Below, piece after piece: positions 25,953 to 35,513 of a stretch of 64,000 bases of DNA. This DNA comes from Myroides pelagicus. GTDB taxonomy: Bacteria; Bacteroidota; Bacteroidia; Flavobacteriales; Flavobacteriaceae. Below the pieces are notes generated by a model. That model was given only the letters and a program-made list of their open reading frames with translations, searched no databases and had not been told where the DNA came from. The DNA is taken from contig NZ_WMJY01000005.1 of NCBI RefSeq assembly GCF_009711055.1, positions 70,524 through 134,523 on the forward strand, given 5' to 3'. How positions within the stretch are numbered: position 1 is the stretch's first letter; each line of letters begins with the position of its first letter. Position numbers and translations under genes: made by a program.

Positions 25953-26546
25953 CTATAACTTTCCTAGCTGCATTAATTTAGTCACATATTTACCTATCAC
26001 ATCAAACTCTAGATTTACTTGTGTACCTACTTGGTAATATTGAAAGATAGTATGTGCTTTTGTATAAGGTATAATCGCTACTTTAAAAGTATTCACACCT
26101 GAATCAACCACAGTTAAACTAGTTCCATCTATGGTAACAGAGCCCTTTTCAATAGTTGTATGTAACGAATCTGCTTTATATTCAAAATGATAGTACGTAC
26201 TTCCATCTACATCCTCTATCCCTACACACGTACCGATATGATCCACATGCCCTTGCACTATATGCCCATCTAAGCGTCCGTTAAACAACATGGCACGCTC
26301 TAGATTAATATGCATTCCCTCCGTCCAAGTACCTACTGTGGTAATATCAATTGTTTCTTTGACAGCTGTCACCACATATTGTTGACCTTCAATAGATACC
26401 ACAGTCAAGCAGATACCATTGTGTAAAACACTTTGATCAACTTTTAATTCCTGTGTAAAATTACAATCAACCGTAATATGCAAATTTGAGCGATCACTAT
26501 TTATTTTTTCTATTTTTCCGATGCTTTCAACAATACCTGTAAACAT
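25953..26546 (-). CDS. ribE: Riboflavin synthase, alpha subunit
   Basis: Dismutates two 6,7-dimethyl-8-ribityllumazines into riboflavin. The 197-aa protein has the two tandem lumazine-binding halves: MFTGIVESIGKIEKI at the start and VNLERAML-type NLERAMLFNGRLDGHIVQGH, then GSVTIDGTSLTVV in the second half. The N-terminal MFTGI and the GHxxxGHVD motif (GHIVQGHVD) are diagnostic. It is divergent from pdxA with 56 bases between. Confidence 0.93.
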   Translation of the reverse strand: MFTGIVESIGKIEKINSDRSNLHITVDCNFTQELKVDQSVLHNGICLTVVSIEGQQYVVTAVKETIDITTVGTWTEGMHINLERAMLFNGRLDGHIVQGHVDHIGTCVGIEDVDGSTYYHFEYKADSLHTTIEKGSVTIDGTSLTVVDSGVNTFKVAIIPYTKAHTIFQYYQVGTQVNLEFDVIGKYVTKLMQLGKL

Positions 26547-26564
26547 AACTCCATTTATTTTTAT

Positions 26565-26572
26565 TAAATTTG
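26565..26572 (+). promoter_or_regulatory. Candidate -7 box for pdxA
   Basis: TAAATTTG fits TAnnTTTG, 30 bases before the pdxA ATG, inside the ribE-pdxA divergent gap. Confidence 0.4.
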
Positions 26573-26602
26573 CTTCAAAAGTAGCAATAATTAAGCGATA
26601 CT

Positions 26603-27673
26603 ATGACCCAAAAAAAGGAAAATATAAAAGTCGGAATTTCAATAGGCGATTTGAACGGTATTGGTGCCGAAGTAATCCTTAAGTCTTTTGAAGACAACAG
26701 AATGCTAGAAATCTGTACACCAATCATATTTGCTAATTCAAAGCCTTTATCATATGTAAAAAAGAGTATAAACAACTCAACAACCTTACAAGGAATTGAC
26801 AGTTTAACTCAAGTTGTACCAAACAAATTAAATGTATATAATCTTTGGAAAGAGAACATCAACATTTCATTTGGTAAAAACGACCCACAAGTTGGTAAAT
26901 ATGCTATAAAATCATTTGTAGAAGCGACCCAAGCATTAAAGAATGGAGAAATTGATCTGCTAGTCACAGCTCCTATCAATAAATACAACAGTAACGATGA
27001 GGAGTTTACACACCCAGGACACACAGGTTATTTAGACAGCGAGCTAGAAGGAGAAGCCTTAATGCTATTAGTTACTGATGAATTAAAAGTAGGACTTTTA
27101 ACGGATCACATTCCTCTTAAAGATGTTGCAGCTGCAATAACACCAGAGCTCATTGAGAAGAAAGTAAAGATTGTCAACCAATCGTTAATCAATGACTTCA
27201 ATATCTTTAAACCAAAAATTGCTGTTTTGGGTCTAAATCCCCACGCTAGTGACAATGGATTAATTGGTACTGAAGAACAAGAAGTAATGACACCAACCAT
27301 TAAAAAACTACATGAAGAAGGCATTTTAGTTTCTGGTCCATTCCCAGCCGACGGATTCTTTGGTTCGGAGACCTATAAAAAATTTGATGCAGTTTTAGCC
27401 TGCTATCACGACCAAGGCCTAACTGCGTTCAAAGCACTATCGTTTAGTAAAGGAGTAAATTTCACTGCAGGATTAGATAAAATCCGCACTTCTCCTGATC
27501 ACGGAACTGCTTATGAAATAGCGGGTAAGGGAATTGCTGATGCTACATCATTTAGAGAAGCTATCTATTTAGCTATTGATATTTTCAACAATCGCAACTT
27601 TAATTTAGAAGCTTCCTCCAATCCATTGCAGCCTCAGGAAAAAGATTTTGCTACAAAAAAATTTGATAACTAG
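26603..27673 (+). CDS. pdxA: 4-hydroxythreonine-4-phosphate dehydrogenase
   Basis: NAD-dependent step in the DXP-dependent pyridoxal phosphate pathway. Visible motifs are KVGISIGDLNGIGAEV at the N-terminus, TAPINKY, HPGHTGYLDSEL (metal His), LNPHASDNGLIGTEE and YHDQGLTAFKALSF with the conserved HDQG. The 356-aa length is normal. It is divergent from ribE and 50 bases upstream of yceD. Confidence 0.93.
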   Translation: MTQKKENIKVGISIGDLNGIGAEVILKSFEDNRMLEICTPIIFANSKPLSYVKKSINNSTTLQGIDSLTQVVPNKLNVYNLWKENINISFGKNDPQVGKYAIKSFVEATQALKNGEIDLLVTAPINKYNSNDEEFTHPGHTGYLDSELEGEALMLLVTDELKVGLLTDHIPLKDVAAAITPELIEKKVKIVNQSLINDFNIFKPKIAVLGLNPHASDNGLIGTEEQEVMTPTIKKLHEEGILVSGPFPADGFFGSETYKKFDAVLACYHDQGLTAFKALSFSKGVNFTAGLDKIRTSPDHGTAYEIAGKGIADATSFREAIYLAIDIFNNRNFNLEASSNPLQPQEKDFATKKFDN

Positions 27674-27674
27674 C

Positions 27675-27702
27675 TTGTAATTATAATATTTTTTTATCTT
27701 TG
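27675..27702 (+). promoter_or_regulatory. Promoter for yceD-rpmF
   Basis: TTG (27675-27677), 17 bases, then TATCTTTG (27695-27702), close to the Bacteroidota consensus. Transcription would start near 27709, which excludes the in-frame TTG at 27700 as start codon. Confidence 0.6.
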
Positions 27703-27723
27703 CACGCTCAAATCATGTATTTC

Positions 27724-28311
27724 ATGAAAATTGAAAACAAATTTTTAATTCCTTTCACAGGATTAAAAAATGGAGAGCATAAATTTGAATTTCAAGTAGA
27801 TAATAGTTTTTTCGAAAGCTATGATTACAGAGATTTCAACAGCATCAATGCTACCATAACCGTTCTTTTAAATAAAAAGACCACGCTTTTAGAGTTAAAT
27901 CTTAAAAGTGAAGGAATAGCTAATGTACCTTGTGATGTTACAAATTTAGACTTCGATTTACCCATAACTAATACACTAGATTTAGTTGTGAAATTTGGAG
28001 AAGAATACAATGACGATCACGATGAACTACTAATAATCCCATTTACCGAGCACCAAATCAATATTGGTCAATACGTATATGAAATGTTAGTACTATCTAT
28101 TCCACAAAAAAGAGTACACCCTGGTGTACTAGATGGTACATTAGAATCAGAAGCATTAGATATCTTAGGATATAGCAATGATGATGATTTAGATGAATTT
28201 TTAGAAGAATTAGATGATGAATTCGACGATCAAGAAGATCTTGACGAAGACAATAATGAAGAAATAGACCCTAGATGGGCAGAATTAAAAAAACTATTAA
28301 CGGATAAATAA
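27724..28311 (+). CDS. yceD: YceD/DUF177 family protein
   Basis: Cytoplasmic protein of the DUF177/YceD family, which affects 23S rRNA accumulation in enteric bacteria. It reads MKIENKFLIPFTGLKNGEHKFEF, and the central segment has CDVTNLDFDLPI (the family Cys pair is reduced to one Cys). The last ~55 residues are very acidic (FLEELDDEFDDQEDLDEDNN) and end RWAELKKLL. I choose ATG 27724; ATG 27715 is possible. The partner rpmF starts 9 bases downstream, the standard arrangement. Confidence 0.85.
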   Translation: MKIENKFLIPFTGLKNGEHKFEFQVDNSFFESYDYRDFNSINATITVLLNKKTTLLELNLKSEGIANVPCDVTNLDFDLPITNTLDLVVKFGEEYNDDHDELLIIPFTEHQINIGQYVYEMLVLSIPQKRVHPGVLDGTLESEALDILGYSNDDDLDEFLEELDDEFDDQEDLDEDNNEEIDPRWAELKKLLTDK

Positions 28312-28320
28312 TATAGTAAA

Positions 28321-28518
28321 ATGGCACATCCTAAGAGAAAAACCTCGAAAACAAGAAGAGATAAAAGAAGAACTCACTACAAAGCAGTAGCTCCAACTAT
28401 CGCTACTTGCCCAGTAACAGGAGAAGCTCACTTATTCCACAGAGCTTACTGGCACGAAGGGAAAATGTACTACAGAGGTCAAGTTGTTATCGACAAAACT
28501 ACTGAAGTAGAGGCATAA
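28321..28518 (+). CDS. rpmF: 50S ribosomal protein L32
   Basis: A 65-aa large-subunit protein with the basic N-terminus [20 protein letters not shown]. The zinc cysteines of the C+ form are mostly absent: one Cys in [11 protein letters not shown] remains. That pattern is common in Bacteroidota. It follows yceD and precedes a strong terminator. Confidence 0.95.
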   Translation: MAHPKRKTSKTRRDKRRTHYKAVAPTIATCPVTGEAHLFHRAYWHEGKMYYRGQVVIDKTTEVEA

Positions 28519-28538
28519 CCTTGAGAAAAGTATTAAAG

Positions 28539-28569
28539 AACTCTCACAATGTGTGAGAGTTTTTTTTTT
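28539..28569 (+). terminator. Intrinsic terminator after rpmF
   Basis: AACTCTCACA - ATG - TGTGAGAGTT with a run of T (28560-28569). Perfect 10-bp stem. Confidence 0.92.
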
Positions 28570-28682
28570 GGTCAAAAAAGACGAAAAAACACACTTTATA
28601 AGCTGAAAATGACTTGAATTGGTTTTTTTTTTGTAATTTTCGCTTCTTTTTGGAATGTTTTTATAAAGTAAAGCAACACCAT

Positions 28683-29681
28683 ATGACAAAAATACACGCA
28701 GCCATTACTGCAGTTGGGTGCTTCTTACCAGAAGACAAGCTAACGAATGCGGACTTAGAAACAATGGTTGACACTAACGATGAGTGGATAACAACACGAA
28801 CAGGTATTAAAGAACGTAGAATTCTTAAAGTACCTGGAGAAGGTTCTTCATACATGGCTATTAAAGCCGCGGAAAACCTTATGGAAAAAGCTAATCTAGA
28901 TCCTAAAGATATAGACTTAGTAATACTTTCTTCTGCTACACCAGATATGCCTGTAGCAACCACAGGAGTATATGTTGCGACACAAATTGGAGCAACCAAT
29001 GCTTTTGCTTTTGACCTACAAGCAGCATGTTCTAGCTTCCTTTACGGAATGTCAGTAGCGTCTGCATATATTGAGTCAGGTAGATATAAAAAAGTATTAT
29101 TAATAGGCTCAGACAAAATGTCTTCAATTATTGACTATACAGATCGCGCCACTTGTATTATTTTTGGAGATGCTGCAGGTGCAGTATTATTCGAACCTAA
29201 TACAGAAGGTTTAGGTTTTCAAGATGAATACCTAAGAAGTGATGGAATCGGAAGACAGTACTTGAAAATTGATGCAGGAGGTTCGATTATGCCTGCAAGC
29301 GCTGAAACAGTAGCCAATAAACAACACTATGTGTTTCAAGATGGTAAATCTGTATTCAAATATGCTGTATCAAACATGGCTGACGTAAGTGAAAAAATCA
29401 TGAAGCGCAACAACCTAAGCCATGAAGACGTAACTTGGTTAGCTGCACACCAAGCAAATAAGCGAATTATTGACGCTACAGCGCATCGAATGGGCTTAGA
29501 TGACAATAAAGTACTTATGAATATTGAAAAATACGGGAATACAACATCAGCCACTTTACCCCTATTACTTTGTGATTACGAAAACAAACTTAAAAAAGGA
29601 GACAATATAATTTTTGCTACTTTTGGAGGTGGTTTCACGTGGGGTTCAATTTACCTAAAGTGGGCTTATACAAAACAATAA
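28683..29681 (+). CDS. fabH: 3-oxoacyl-ACP synthase III
   Basis: Condenses acyl-CoA with malonyl-ACP to start fatty acid synthesis. The catalytic triad is in place: Cys116 in DLQAACSSFLYG, His in WLAAHQANKRI and Asn in IEKYGNTTSATL. I start at ATG 28683 (MTKIHAAITAVG); an upstream frame extension adds 23 hydrophobic residues not found in the family. At 332 aa the length is normal. Branched-chain primer preference, as in many flavobacteria, is inferred. It is followed by accB and accC. Confidence 0.93.
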   Translation: MTKIHAAITAVGCFLPEDKLTNADLETMVDTNDEWITTRTGIKERRILKVPGEGSSYMAIKAAENLMEKANLDPKDIDLVILSSATPDMPVATTGVYVATQIGATNAFAFDLQAACSSFLYGMSVASAYIESGRYKKVLLIGSDKMSSIIDYTDRATCIIFGDAAGAVLFEPNTEGLGFQDEYLRSDGIGRQYLKIDAGGSIMPASAETVANKQHYVFQDGKSVFKYAVSNMADVSEKIMKRNNLSHEDVTWLAAHQANKRIIDATAHRMGLDDNKVLMNIEKYGNTTSATLPLLLCDYENKLKKGDNIIFATFGGGFTWGSIYLKWAYTKQ

Positions 29682-29706
29682 AAAACAACTAACCAATTCA
29701 TTGGGT

Positions 29707-30192
29707 ATGGACATTAAAGAAATTCAAAATTTGATTAAGTTCGTAGCAAAATCAGGTGCTACAGAAGTAAAATTAGAAATGGATGATTTCAAAATCACCA
29801 TTAAAACGACTGAAACTGGAAACACTGAAACTACTTACATTCAACAAGTACCAGTTGCTTCATCTTTACCTCAAACAGCTGCTCCAGCACAAGCAAACAC
29901 AGTTGCTACTACTCCAGCTACAGAAGTTAAAGCTGCTGACGAAGATTCTAAATACATCACGGTAAAATCGCCTATCATTGGTACATTCTACAGAAAACCT
30001 GCACCAGATAAAGATCCATTTACTGAAGTTGGAAAAACAATCAAAACAGGAGATGTAGTTTGTGTGATTGAAGCGATGAAACTATTCAATGAAATAGAAT
30101 CAGAAGTTTCAGGAAAAATCGTAAAAGTACTAGTTGACGATGCGTCACCAGTTGAATTTGATCAACCACTATTCTTAGTTGATCCATCTTAA
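29707..30192 (+). CDS. accB: Biotin carboxyl carrier protein of acetyl-CoA carboxylase
   Basis: Carries biotin in acetyl-CoA carboxylase. The C-terminal biotinyl domain has VIEAMKLFNEIE, with the biotinylated Lys in AMKL, preceded by a Pro/Ala/Thr-rich linker (residues about 55-80). I start at ATG 29707 (MDIKEIQNLI); the TTG two codons upstream is unlikely. 161 aa. Follows fabH by 25 bases. Confidence 0.94.
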   Translation: MDIKEIQNLIKFVAKSGATEVKLEMDDFKITIKTTETGNTETTYIQQVPVASSLPQTAAPAQANTVATTPATEVKAADEDSKYITVKSPIIGTFYRKPAPDKDPFTEVGKTIKTGDVVCVIEAMKLFNEIESEVSGKIVKVLVDDASPVEFDQPLFLVDPS

Positions 30193-30278
30193 GAAATTTT
30201 ATACATACAATTCAATTTCACTGATCACCATTAAAGGTAAAAAAGTGAACAACAAAAGTTAAATCAAAATTTCAAGAG

Positions 30279-31631
30279 ATGTTTAAAAAAATATTAATTG
30301 CAAATAGGGGTGAGATTGCTTTACGTGTAATAAGAACATGTAAAGAAATGGGAATTAAAACAGTAGCAGTTTACTCTACTGCAGATGCAGATAGCTTACA
30401 CGTACGTTTCGCTGATGAAGCTGTATGTATTGGTCCTGCACCAAGTAACCAATCTTACTTAAAAATGGCAAATATCATTGCCGCTGCAGAGATTACGAAT
30501 GCTGATGCTATCCATCCAGGTTATGGCTTTTTATCAGAAAATGCTAAATTCTCTAAAATCTGTCAAGAGCACGGTATCAAATTTATTGGTGCAGCTCCAG
30601 AGATGATCGAACAAATGGGAGATAAAGCAACTGCTAAAGAAACTATGAAAAAAGCAGGAGTACCAACAGTACCAGGATCTGACGGATTATTAACATCACT
30701 AGATCACGCCAAAAAGACAGCTAAAGAAATTGGTTACCCAGTTATGATGAAAGCTACAGCAGGTGGAGGTGGAAAAGGTATGCGTGAGCTTTTCAAAGAA
30801 GAAGATTTAGCTAAAGCTTGGGAAAGTGCAAGACAAGAAGCTGCTGCTGCTTTTGGAAATGACGGAATGTACATGGAAAAACTAATCTTAGATCCACGTC
30901 ACATCGAGATTCAAGTAGTTGGAGATCAATATGGTAAAGCATGTCACTTATCAGAAAGAGATTGTTCTATTCAAAGACGCCACCAAAAGTTAACGGAAGA
31001 AACCCCTTCACCATTCATGACAGATGAATTAAGAGATCGAATGGGAGAAGCAGCAGTACGTGCAGCAGAATTCATCAAGTATGAAGGAGCTGGTACTATT
31101 GAGTTCTTAGTTGACAGAGATAGAAATTTCTACTTTATGGAAATGAATACTCGTATCCAAGTAGAGCACCCAATCACTGAACAAGTAATAGATTACGATT
31201 TAATTAGAGAGCAAATATTAGTTGCGGCAGGAACACCAATATCAGGTAAAAACTACACACCTAAATTACACTCTATCGAATGTAGAATTAACGCTGAAGA
31301 TCCATACAACGACTTCAGACCATCACCTGGTAGAATTACAACATTGCATGCCCCAGGAGGTCACGGTGTTAGACTAGACACCCATGTATATTCAGGGTAT
31401 ACTATTCCACCAAACTACGATTCTATGATTGCCAAATTGATAACAACAGCTCAAACAAGAGAAGAAGCTATCAATAAAATGAAACGTGCATTAGACGAGT
31501 TTGTTATTGAAGGAATCAAAACAACTATTCCTTTCCACAGACAATTAATGGACGATCCAAACTATGTTGCAGGAAACTACACAACTGCCTTTATGGAAAC
31601 ATTCAAAATGAAACCATTAGAACAAGAATAA
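30279..31631 (+). CDS. accC: Biotin carboxylase subunit of acetyl-CoA carboxylase
   Basis: Carboxylates the biotin of AccB with ATP and bicarbonate. ATP-grasp features include [18 protein letters not shown] at the start, [14 protein letters not shown] (glycine loop), the SIQRRHQKL motif, and [11 protein letters not shown] (active-site Glu, Asn, Arg). 450 aa is the usual size. It forms an operon with fabH and accB; a perfect 18-bp terminator follows the stop. Confidence 0.95.
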   Translation: MFKKILIANRGEIALRVIRTCKEMGIKTVAVYSTADADSLHVRFADEAVCIGPAPSNQSYLKMANIIAAAEITNADAIHPGYGFLSENAKFSKICQEHGIKFIGAAPEMIEQMGDKATAKETMKKAGVPTVPGSDGLLTSLDHAKKTAKEIGYPVMMKATAGGGGKGMRELFKEEDLAKAWESARQEAAAAFGNDGMYMEKLILDPRHIEIQVVGDQYGKACHLSERDCSIQRRHQKLTEETPSPFMTDELRDRMGEAAVRAAEFIKYEGAGTIEFLVDRDRNFYFMEMNTRIQVEHPITEQVIDYDLIREQILVAAGTPISGKNYTPKLHSIECRINAEDPYNDFRPSPGRITTLHAPGGHGVRLDTHVYSGYTIPPNYDSMIAKLITTAQTREEAINKMKRALDEFVIEGIKTTIPFHRQLMDDPNYVAGNYTTAFMETFKMKPLEQE

Positions 31632-31670
31632 ATGTAAAAAGCCATTCCTAGTGAATGGCTTTTTACATTT
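31630..31670 (+). terminator. Intrinsic terminator after accC
   Basis: AAATGTAAAAAGCCATTC (31630-31647) pairs perfectly over 18 bp with 31653-31670 around CTAGT. The stem overlaps the stop codon of accC. Confidence 0.9.
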
Positions 31671-31811
31671 ACGTTTCTATTGAAATATGCCAATAAAATT
31701 AAAACACACAGCACAATCAAGAGAACTATCAAATACTCTCTAAAGAAAGTTTCATTTGACTATTTTTTTTAAAAAAATAAAATATAAAATCGAAATTATT
31801 AAAACAAATCT

Positions 31812-31819
31812 TATATTTG
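31812..31819 (+). promoter_or_regulatory. Candidate -7 box for the cold-shock gene
   Basis: TATATTTG fits TAnnTTTG, 27 bases before the ATG. A long A/T-rich region lies upstream, but no -33 TTTG at the right place. Confidence 0.4.
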
Positions 31820-31846
31820 ATTATTATTAATTTATATTATTTACAA

Positions 31847-32047
31847 ATGCAAACTGGCGTAATTAAGTTCTTCAACGAAGAGAAAGGTTTCGGATTTATC
31901 ACTAACGACGAAACAAAACAAGACATTTTTGTTCACATCACAGGATTAAATAGCAAAAATATCGAACAAGGTAACAAAGTATCATACATTGAAGAAAAAG
32001 GTAAAAAAGGCCTTATCGCTACAGAAGTTACAATTATAGAAGGTTAA
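31847..32047 (+). CDS. Cold-shock domain protein
   Basis: A 66-aa single CSD protein that binds single-stranded RNA/DNA. The RNP1 motif is KGFGFIT and RNP2 is DIFVHI; GVIKFFNEEKGFGFI is the normal order. I start at ATG 31847 (MQTGVIKFFNE); an upstream frame extension adds ten hydrophobic residues and would overlap the -7 box. The sequence suits a CspA-like RNA chaperone; whether it is cold-induced is not visible. Confidence 0.93.
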   Translation: MQTGVIKFFNEEKGFGFITNDETKQDIFVHITGLNSKNIEQGNKVSYIEEKGKKGLIATEVTIIEG

Positions 32048-32079
32048 GAAAAACATTATATAATTAAATACTGCTTCAG

Positions 32080-32110
32080 AAAGCCGTCTTAAAATTTAAG
32101 ACGGCTTTTT
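32080..32110 (+). terminator. Intrinsic terminator after the cold-shock gene
   Basis: AAAGCCGTCTTAAA (32080-32093) pairs with TTTAAGACGGCTTT (32095-32108), followed by T tracts. Confidence 0.9.
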
Positions 32111-32181
32111 ATATACCTTAACACTCTATTTTAAATTAATCTAAATATGTATTTCGCTAATCAGAAGAATAGAGACAACAC

Positions 32182-32203
32182 CTACAAAGCCAAAGCTTTG
32201 TAG
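32182..32203. promoter_or_regulatory. Inverted repeat over the nuo promoter's -33 box
   Basis: CTACAAAGC (32182-32190) and GCTTTGTAG (32195-32203) are perfect 9-base arms around CAAA. The right arm contains the -33 TTTG, so a bound protein would block or alter polymerase access. No poly-T follows it. Confidence 0.5.
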
Positions 32204-32227
32204 AAAGCATACGAGGCACTATATTTG
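32197..32227 (+). promoter_or_regulatory. Promoter of the nuo operon
   Basis: TTTG (32197-32200), 19 bases, TATATTTG (32220-32227): a textbook Bacteroidota promoter. Transcription should start near 32234, giving a leader of about 24 bases before nuoA. Confidence 0.8.
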
Positions 32228-32257
32228 TATATTGTATTAACATAAATACTATATTAT

Positions 32258-32623
32258 ATGCAAATAAGTCAACTTGATTTTATTCCTGTACTGATGCAGA
32301 TAGCATTAGCAGCTGGCTTTGTATCTTTAACAATTTGGGTATCATCAAAATTAGGACCTAAAAAACACTCAAAAGTAAAAGATAGCAACTGGGAATGTGG
32401 ATTGGAATCGCTAGGGAATGCACGTATTCCATTTAACGTAAAGTACTTCTTAGTCGCTATATTATTTGTACTGTTCGATGTTGAAGTAATTTTCCTATAC
32501 CCATGGGCAGTTAATTTCCAAGAACTAGGATGGGAAGGATTAGGCAAAATGGGAGTATTTCTATTTATACTATTAATTGGTTTACTATACGAATTCAAGA
32601 AAAAAGGTCTTGAGTGGGATTAA
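32258..32623 (+). CDS. nuoA: NADH-quinone oxidoreductase subunit A
   Basis: Membrane-arm subunit of respiratory complex I (about 3 helices). The [11 protein letters not shown] motif holds the conserved Cys/Glu; [22 protein letters not shown] is the second helix with the conserved Asp-Val-Glu. 121 aa. It is the first gene of a 14-gene operon and follows the strong promoter. Confidence 0.94.
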   Translation: MQISQLDFIPVLMQIALAAGFVSLTIWVSSKLGPKKHSKVKDSNWECGLESLGNARIPFNVKYFLVAILFVLFDVEVIFLYPWAVNFQELGWEGLGKMGVFLFILLIGLLYEFKKKGLEWD

Positions 32624-32637
32624 AATCTACGAAACAA

Positions 32638-33189
32638 ATGAGTGAAAAAAATTACAATATGGTTGATGCCCCAGAGGGTTATGTAGGAGAAGGATTCTTT
32701 GCTACAAAACTCAGCTCTGTGGTAGGATTAGCTAGAGCCAATTCAATGTGGCCATTACCATTTGCAACGTCTTGTTGTGGTATTGAGTTTATGGCAACAA
32801 TGGCAGCTACTTATGATGTTGCACGTTTCGGTTCTGAACGTATGAGCTTCTCCCCTCGCCAAGCTGATATGCTGATGGTAATGGGAACTATCTCTAAGAA
32901 AATGGCGCCTATCCTAAGGCAAGTTTACGAACAAATGGCTGAACCAAAATGGGTTATTGCTGTTGGAGCATGTGCTTGCTCAGGAGGTATATTTGATACT
33001 TATTCCGTTCTACAAGGAATTGACAAAGTAATTCCTGTTGATGTTTATGTTCCTGGATGTCCTCCTAGACCTGAACAAATTTTAGACGGAGTTTTAAGAT
33101 TACAGGAAATCGTAAAATCAGAAGCTGCAAATAGACGTGGTACACAAGAATACGATGACTTATTAAAATCATATAATATAAATAAATAG
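32638..33189 (+). CDS. nuoB: NADH-quinone oxidoreductase subunit B
   Basis: Holds the terminal N2 [4Fe-4S] cluster in complex I. Cys ligands are seen in [18 protein letters not shown] and [10 protein letters not shown] start at ATG 32638 ([10 protein letters not shown]), 15 bases after nuoA; a TTG eight codons upstream would overlap nuoA. 183 aa. Confidence 0.95.
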   Translation: MSEKNYNMVDAPEGYVGEGFFATKLSSVVGLARANSMWPLPFATSCCGIEFMATMAATYDVARFGSERMSFSPRQADMLMVMGTISKKMAPILRQVYEQMAEPKWVIAVGACACSGGIFDTYSVLQGIDKVIPVDVYVPGCPPRPEQILDGVLRLQEIVKSEAANRRGTQEYDDLLKSYNINK

Positions 33190-33190
33190 T

Positions 33191-33712
33191 ATGGCACTAG
33201 ATAATATCACTATTCAGAAGAGATTACAAGAATCATTTAATGACAGCGTAGTTAATTTTCACGAACAACACGGTATGCTAGTGCTTGAAGCTACTTCTGA
33301 CAAAGTACACGACATCATCAAATTTTTAAAAGAAGACTCAGAATTGAACTTCAACTTTTTGACTGATGTTTGTGGAATCAACTATGCTGAAGAAGTAGAG
33401 TCAAGACAATTAGCTGTTGTATATCATATGCACAATTGGTTTGACAATGTAAGAATCCGAATTAAAACGTACTTAAATATAAAATCACCAACTGTTGACT
33501 CAGTAACAGATCTGTTTAAAAGTGCAAATTGGCAAGAACGAGAAACATACGATTTTTACGGGATTATCTTTAAAGGTCACCCACAACTAAAACGTATCTT
33601 AAACATGGACACTATGGAATCTTTTCCTCTTAGAAAAGATCACCCAATGGAAGATGGAGGGCGTACAGACAAAGATGATAGATTCTTTGGAAGAACTGTT
33701 CACAATTGTTAA
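33191..33712 (+). CDS. nuoC: NADH-quinone oxidoreductase subunit C
   Basis: Peripheral-arm subunit, separate from NuoD. The family segment ERETYDFYGIIFKGHPQLKR and the conserved MESFPLRKDHP are present. 173 aa. It starts 2 bases after nuoB and overlaps no other gene. Confidence 0.93.
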   Translation: MALDNITIQKRLQESFNDSVVNFHEQHGMLVLEATSDKVHDIIKFLKEDSELNFNFLTDVCGINYAEEVESRQLAVVYHMHNWFDNVRIRIKTYLNIKSPTVDSVTDLFKSANWQERETYDFYGIIFKGHPQLKRILNMDTMESFPLRKDHPMEDGGRTDKDDRFFGRTVHNC

Positions 33713-33738
33713 TTAAACTGGTAAAAGAAAGTATTATT

Positions 33739-34974
33739 ATGTCAAACTTATTATTACCTCCAGAGGAGCGTTATGCTAAGCTTATTGAAGAGAAGTTCCA
33801 AGAAGATGGTACAGAACTACAGATTTTGAACTTAGGTCCAACGCATCCAGCAACTCACGGTATCTTCCAAAATATCATTTTATTAGATGGAGAAAAAGTT
33901 ATTGATGGTGAAGGAACTGTTGGATATATTCACAGAGCATTTGAAAAGATTGCTGAAAACAGACCATTCTATCAAATCAATGTATTAACGGATCGTTTAA
34001 ACTATTGTTCATCGCCTATCAATAATACAGCATGGTGGATGACTGTAGAAAAAGCTCTAGGTATTGAAATACCAAAACGCGTACAGTACATGCGAGTTAT
34101 CATTATGGAACTAGCGCGTATTGCAGATCATATTATATGTAGCTCAGTAATGGGTGTAGATACAGGAGCACTTACCGGATTCCTATATGTATTCCAATAC
34201 AGGGAAAAAATATACGAAATATTTGAAGAGATTAGCGGAGCTCGTCTAACTACAAATATGGGTAGAATCGGTGGATTTGAAAGAGATTGGAGTCCAAAAG
34301 TATGGCAACTTATTGAAGAATTCTTAGCTGAATTCCCTGCTATTTGGAGCGAATTTGAAGGACTACTTACCCGAAATAGAATATTCATGGATAGAACAAT
34401 CAACGTTGGAGGAATCAGCGCTGAGGAAGCTATTAACTTTGGCTTTACAGGTCCAAACTTAAGAGCTGCTGGTGTCGATTATGACGTTCGAGTAGCTACT
34501 CCATATTGTTCATATGAAGATTTTGAATTTGAAATTCCAGTAGGAACAAATGGAGACTGTTATGATAGATTCTGTGTTCGTAATGCGGAGATTTGGGAAA
34601 GTATGAAGATAATCAGACAGGCTATTGATAAAATGCCTGAAGGTCCATACCACGCTGATGTTCCTGATTACTATCTACCACCGAAAGAAGATGTTTACAC
34701 AAATATGGAAGCGCTAATCTATCACTTCAAAATAATCATGGGGGAAGTTCCTGTGCCTGTCACAGAACTATATCATCCAGTAGAAGCTGGAAACGGAGAA
34801 CTCGGTTTCTACTTAATAACTGATGGAAGTAGAACACCCTATCGCTTACACTTCAGAAGACCTTGTTTTATCATATACCAAGCATATAATGATATTGTTA
34901 GAGGAGGAATGCTGTCAGACGCAATTATTACTTTATCAAGTTTGAATATTATCGCAGGAGAATTAGACGCTTAA
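33739..34974 (+). CDS. nuoD: NADH-quinone oxidoreductase subunit D
   Basis: 49-kDa-type quinone-site subunit. Motifs include LNLGPTHPATHGIFQNI (quinone-binding His), GYIHRAFEKIAENR and GRIGGFERDW. 411 aa from ATG 33739; the upstream in-frame segment overlaps nuoC's end. Confidence 0.95.
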   Translation: MSNLLLPPEERYAKLIEEKFQEDGTELQILNLGPTHPATHGIFQNIILLDGEKVIDGEGTVGYIHRAFEKIAENRPFYQINVLTDRLNYCSSPINNTAWWMTVEKALGIEIPKRVQYMRVIIMELARIADHIICSSVMGVDTGALTGFLYVFQYREKIYEIFEEISGARLTTNMGRIGGFERDWSPKVWQLIEEFLAEFPAIWSEFEGLLTRNRIFMDRTINVGGISAEEAINFGFTGPNLRAAGVDYDVRVATPYCSYEDFEFEIPVGTNGDCYDRFCVRNAEIWESMKIIRQAIDKMPEGPYHADVPDYYLPPKEDVYTNMEALIYHFKIIMGEVPVPVTELYHPVEAGNGELGFYLITDGSRTPYRLHFRRPCFIIYQAYNDIVRGGMLSDAIITLSSLNIIAGELDA

Positions 34975-34978
34975 AATT

Positions 34979-35509
34979 ATGGAAGTTAAAAAATACAAAC
35001 AAAACATAAATATCACACCAGAGTTGCAGTCACGCATTGATGAGTTGATTAGCCACTACCCTGCTGATAAAAGTAAATCAGCCTTATTACCAGTTCTACA
35101 TGAAGTACAAGATGCTCATGACAATTGGTTAAGTGCTGAATTAATGGACAAAGTAGCAGAAATATTAAACATAACACCTATTGAAGTATATGAAGTAGTT
35201 ACCTTCTACACAATGTACAACCAAAAACCAGTAGGTAAATATATGTTTGAATTCTGCTTAACTTCATGTTGTGGCATCAGAGGTGCTGATGACATGATGG
35301 AATACGCTTGCGAAAAACTAGGTATTGCTCCAGGTGAAACTACACCTGATGGAATGTTCTCAGTAGTAGGTGTTCAATGTTTAGGTGCTTGTGGATATGC
35401 TCCAATGATGCAATTAGGAGATTTCTACAAAGAACATCTGACAAGAGAAAAAATAGATCAAATCATCGAAGATTGTAAAGCTGGTAAAATAATTCTTCAC
35501 GACAAATAG
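34979..35509 (+). CDS. nuoE: NADH-quinone oxidoreductase subunit E
   Basis: 24-kDa-type subunit with a thioredoxin-like [2Fe-2S] domain. The four Cys are in CLTSCCGIRGADD and VQCLGACGYAP. VVTFYTMYNQKPVGKY is characteristic. 176 aa. Confidence 0.95.
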   Translation: MEVKKYKQNINITPELQSRIDELISHYPADKSKSALLPVLHEVQDAHDNWLSAELMDKVAEILNITPIEVYEVVTFYTMYNQKPVGKYMFEFCLTSCCGIRGADDMMEYACEKLGIAPGETTPDGMFSVVGVQCLGACGYAPMMQLGDFYKEHLTREKIDQIIEDCKAGKIILHDK

Positions 35510-35513
35510 TAAT

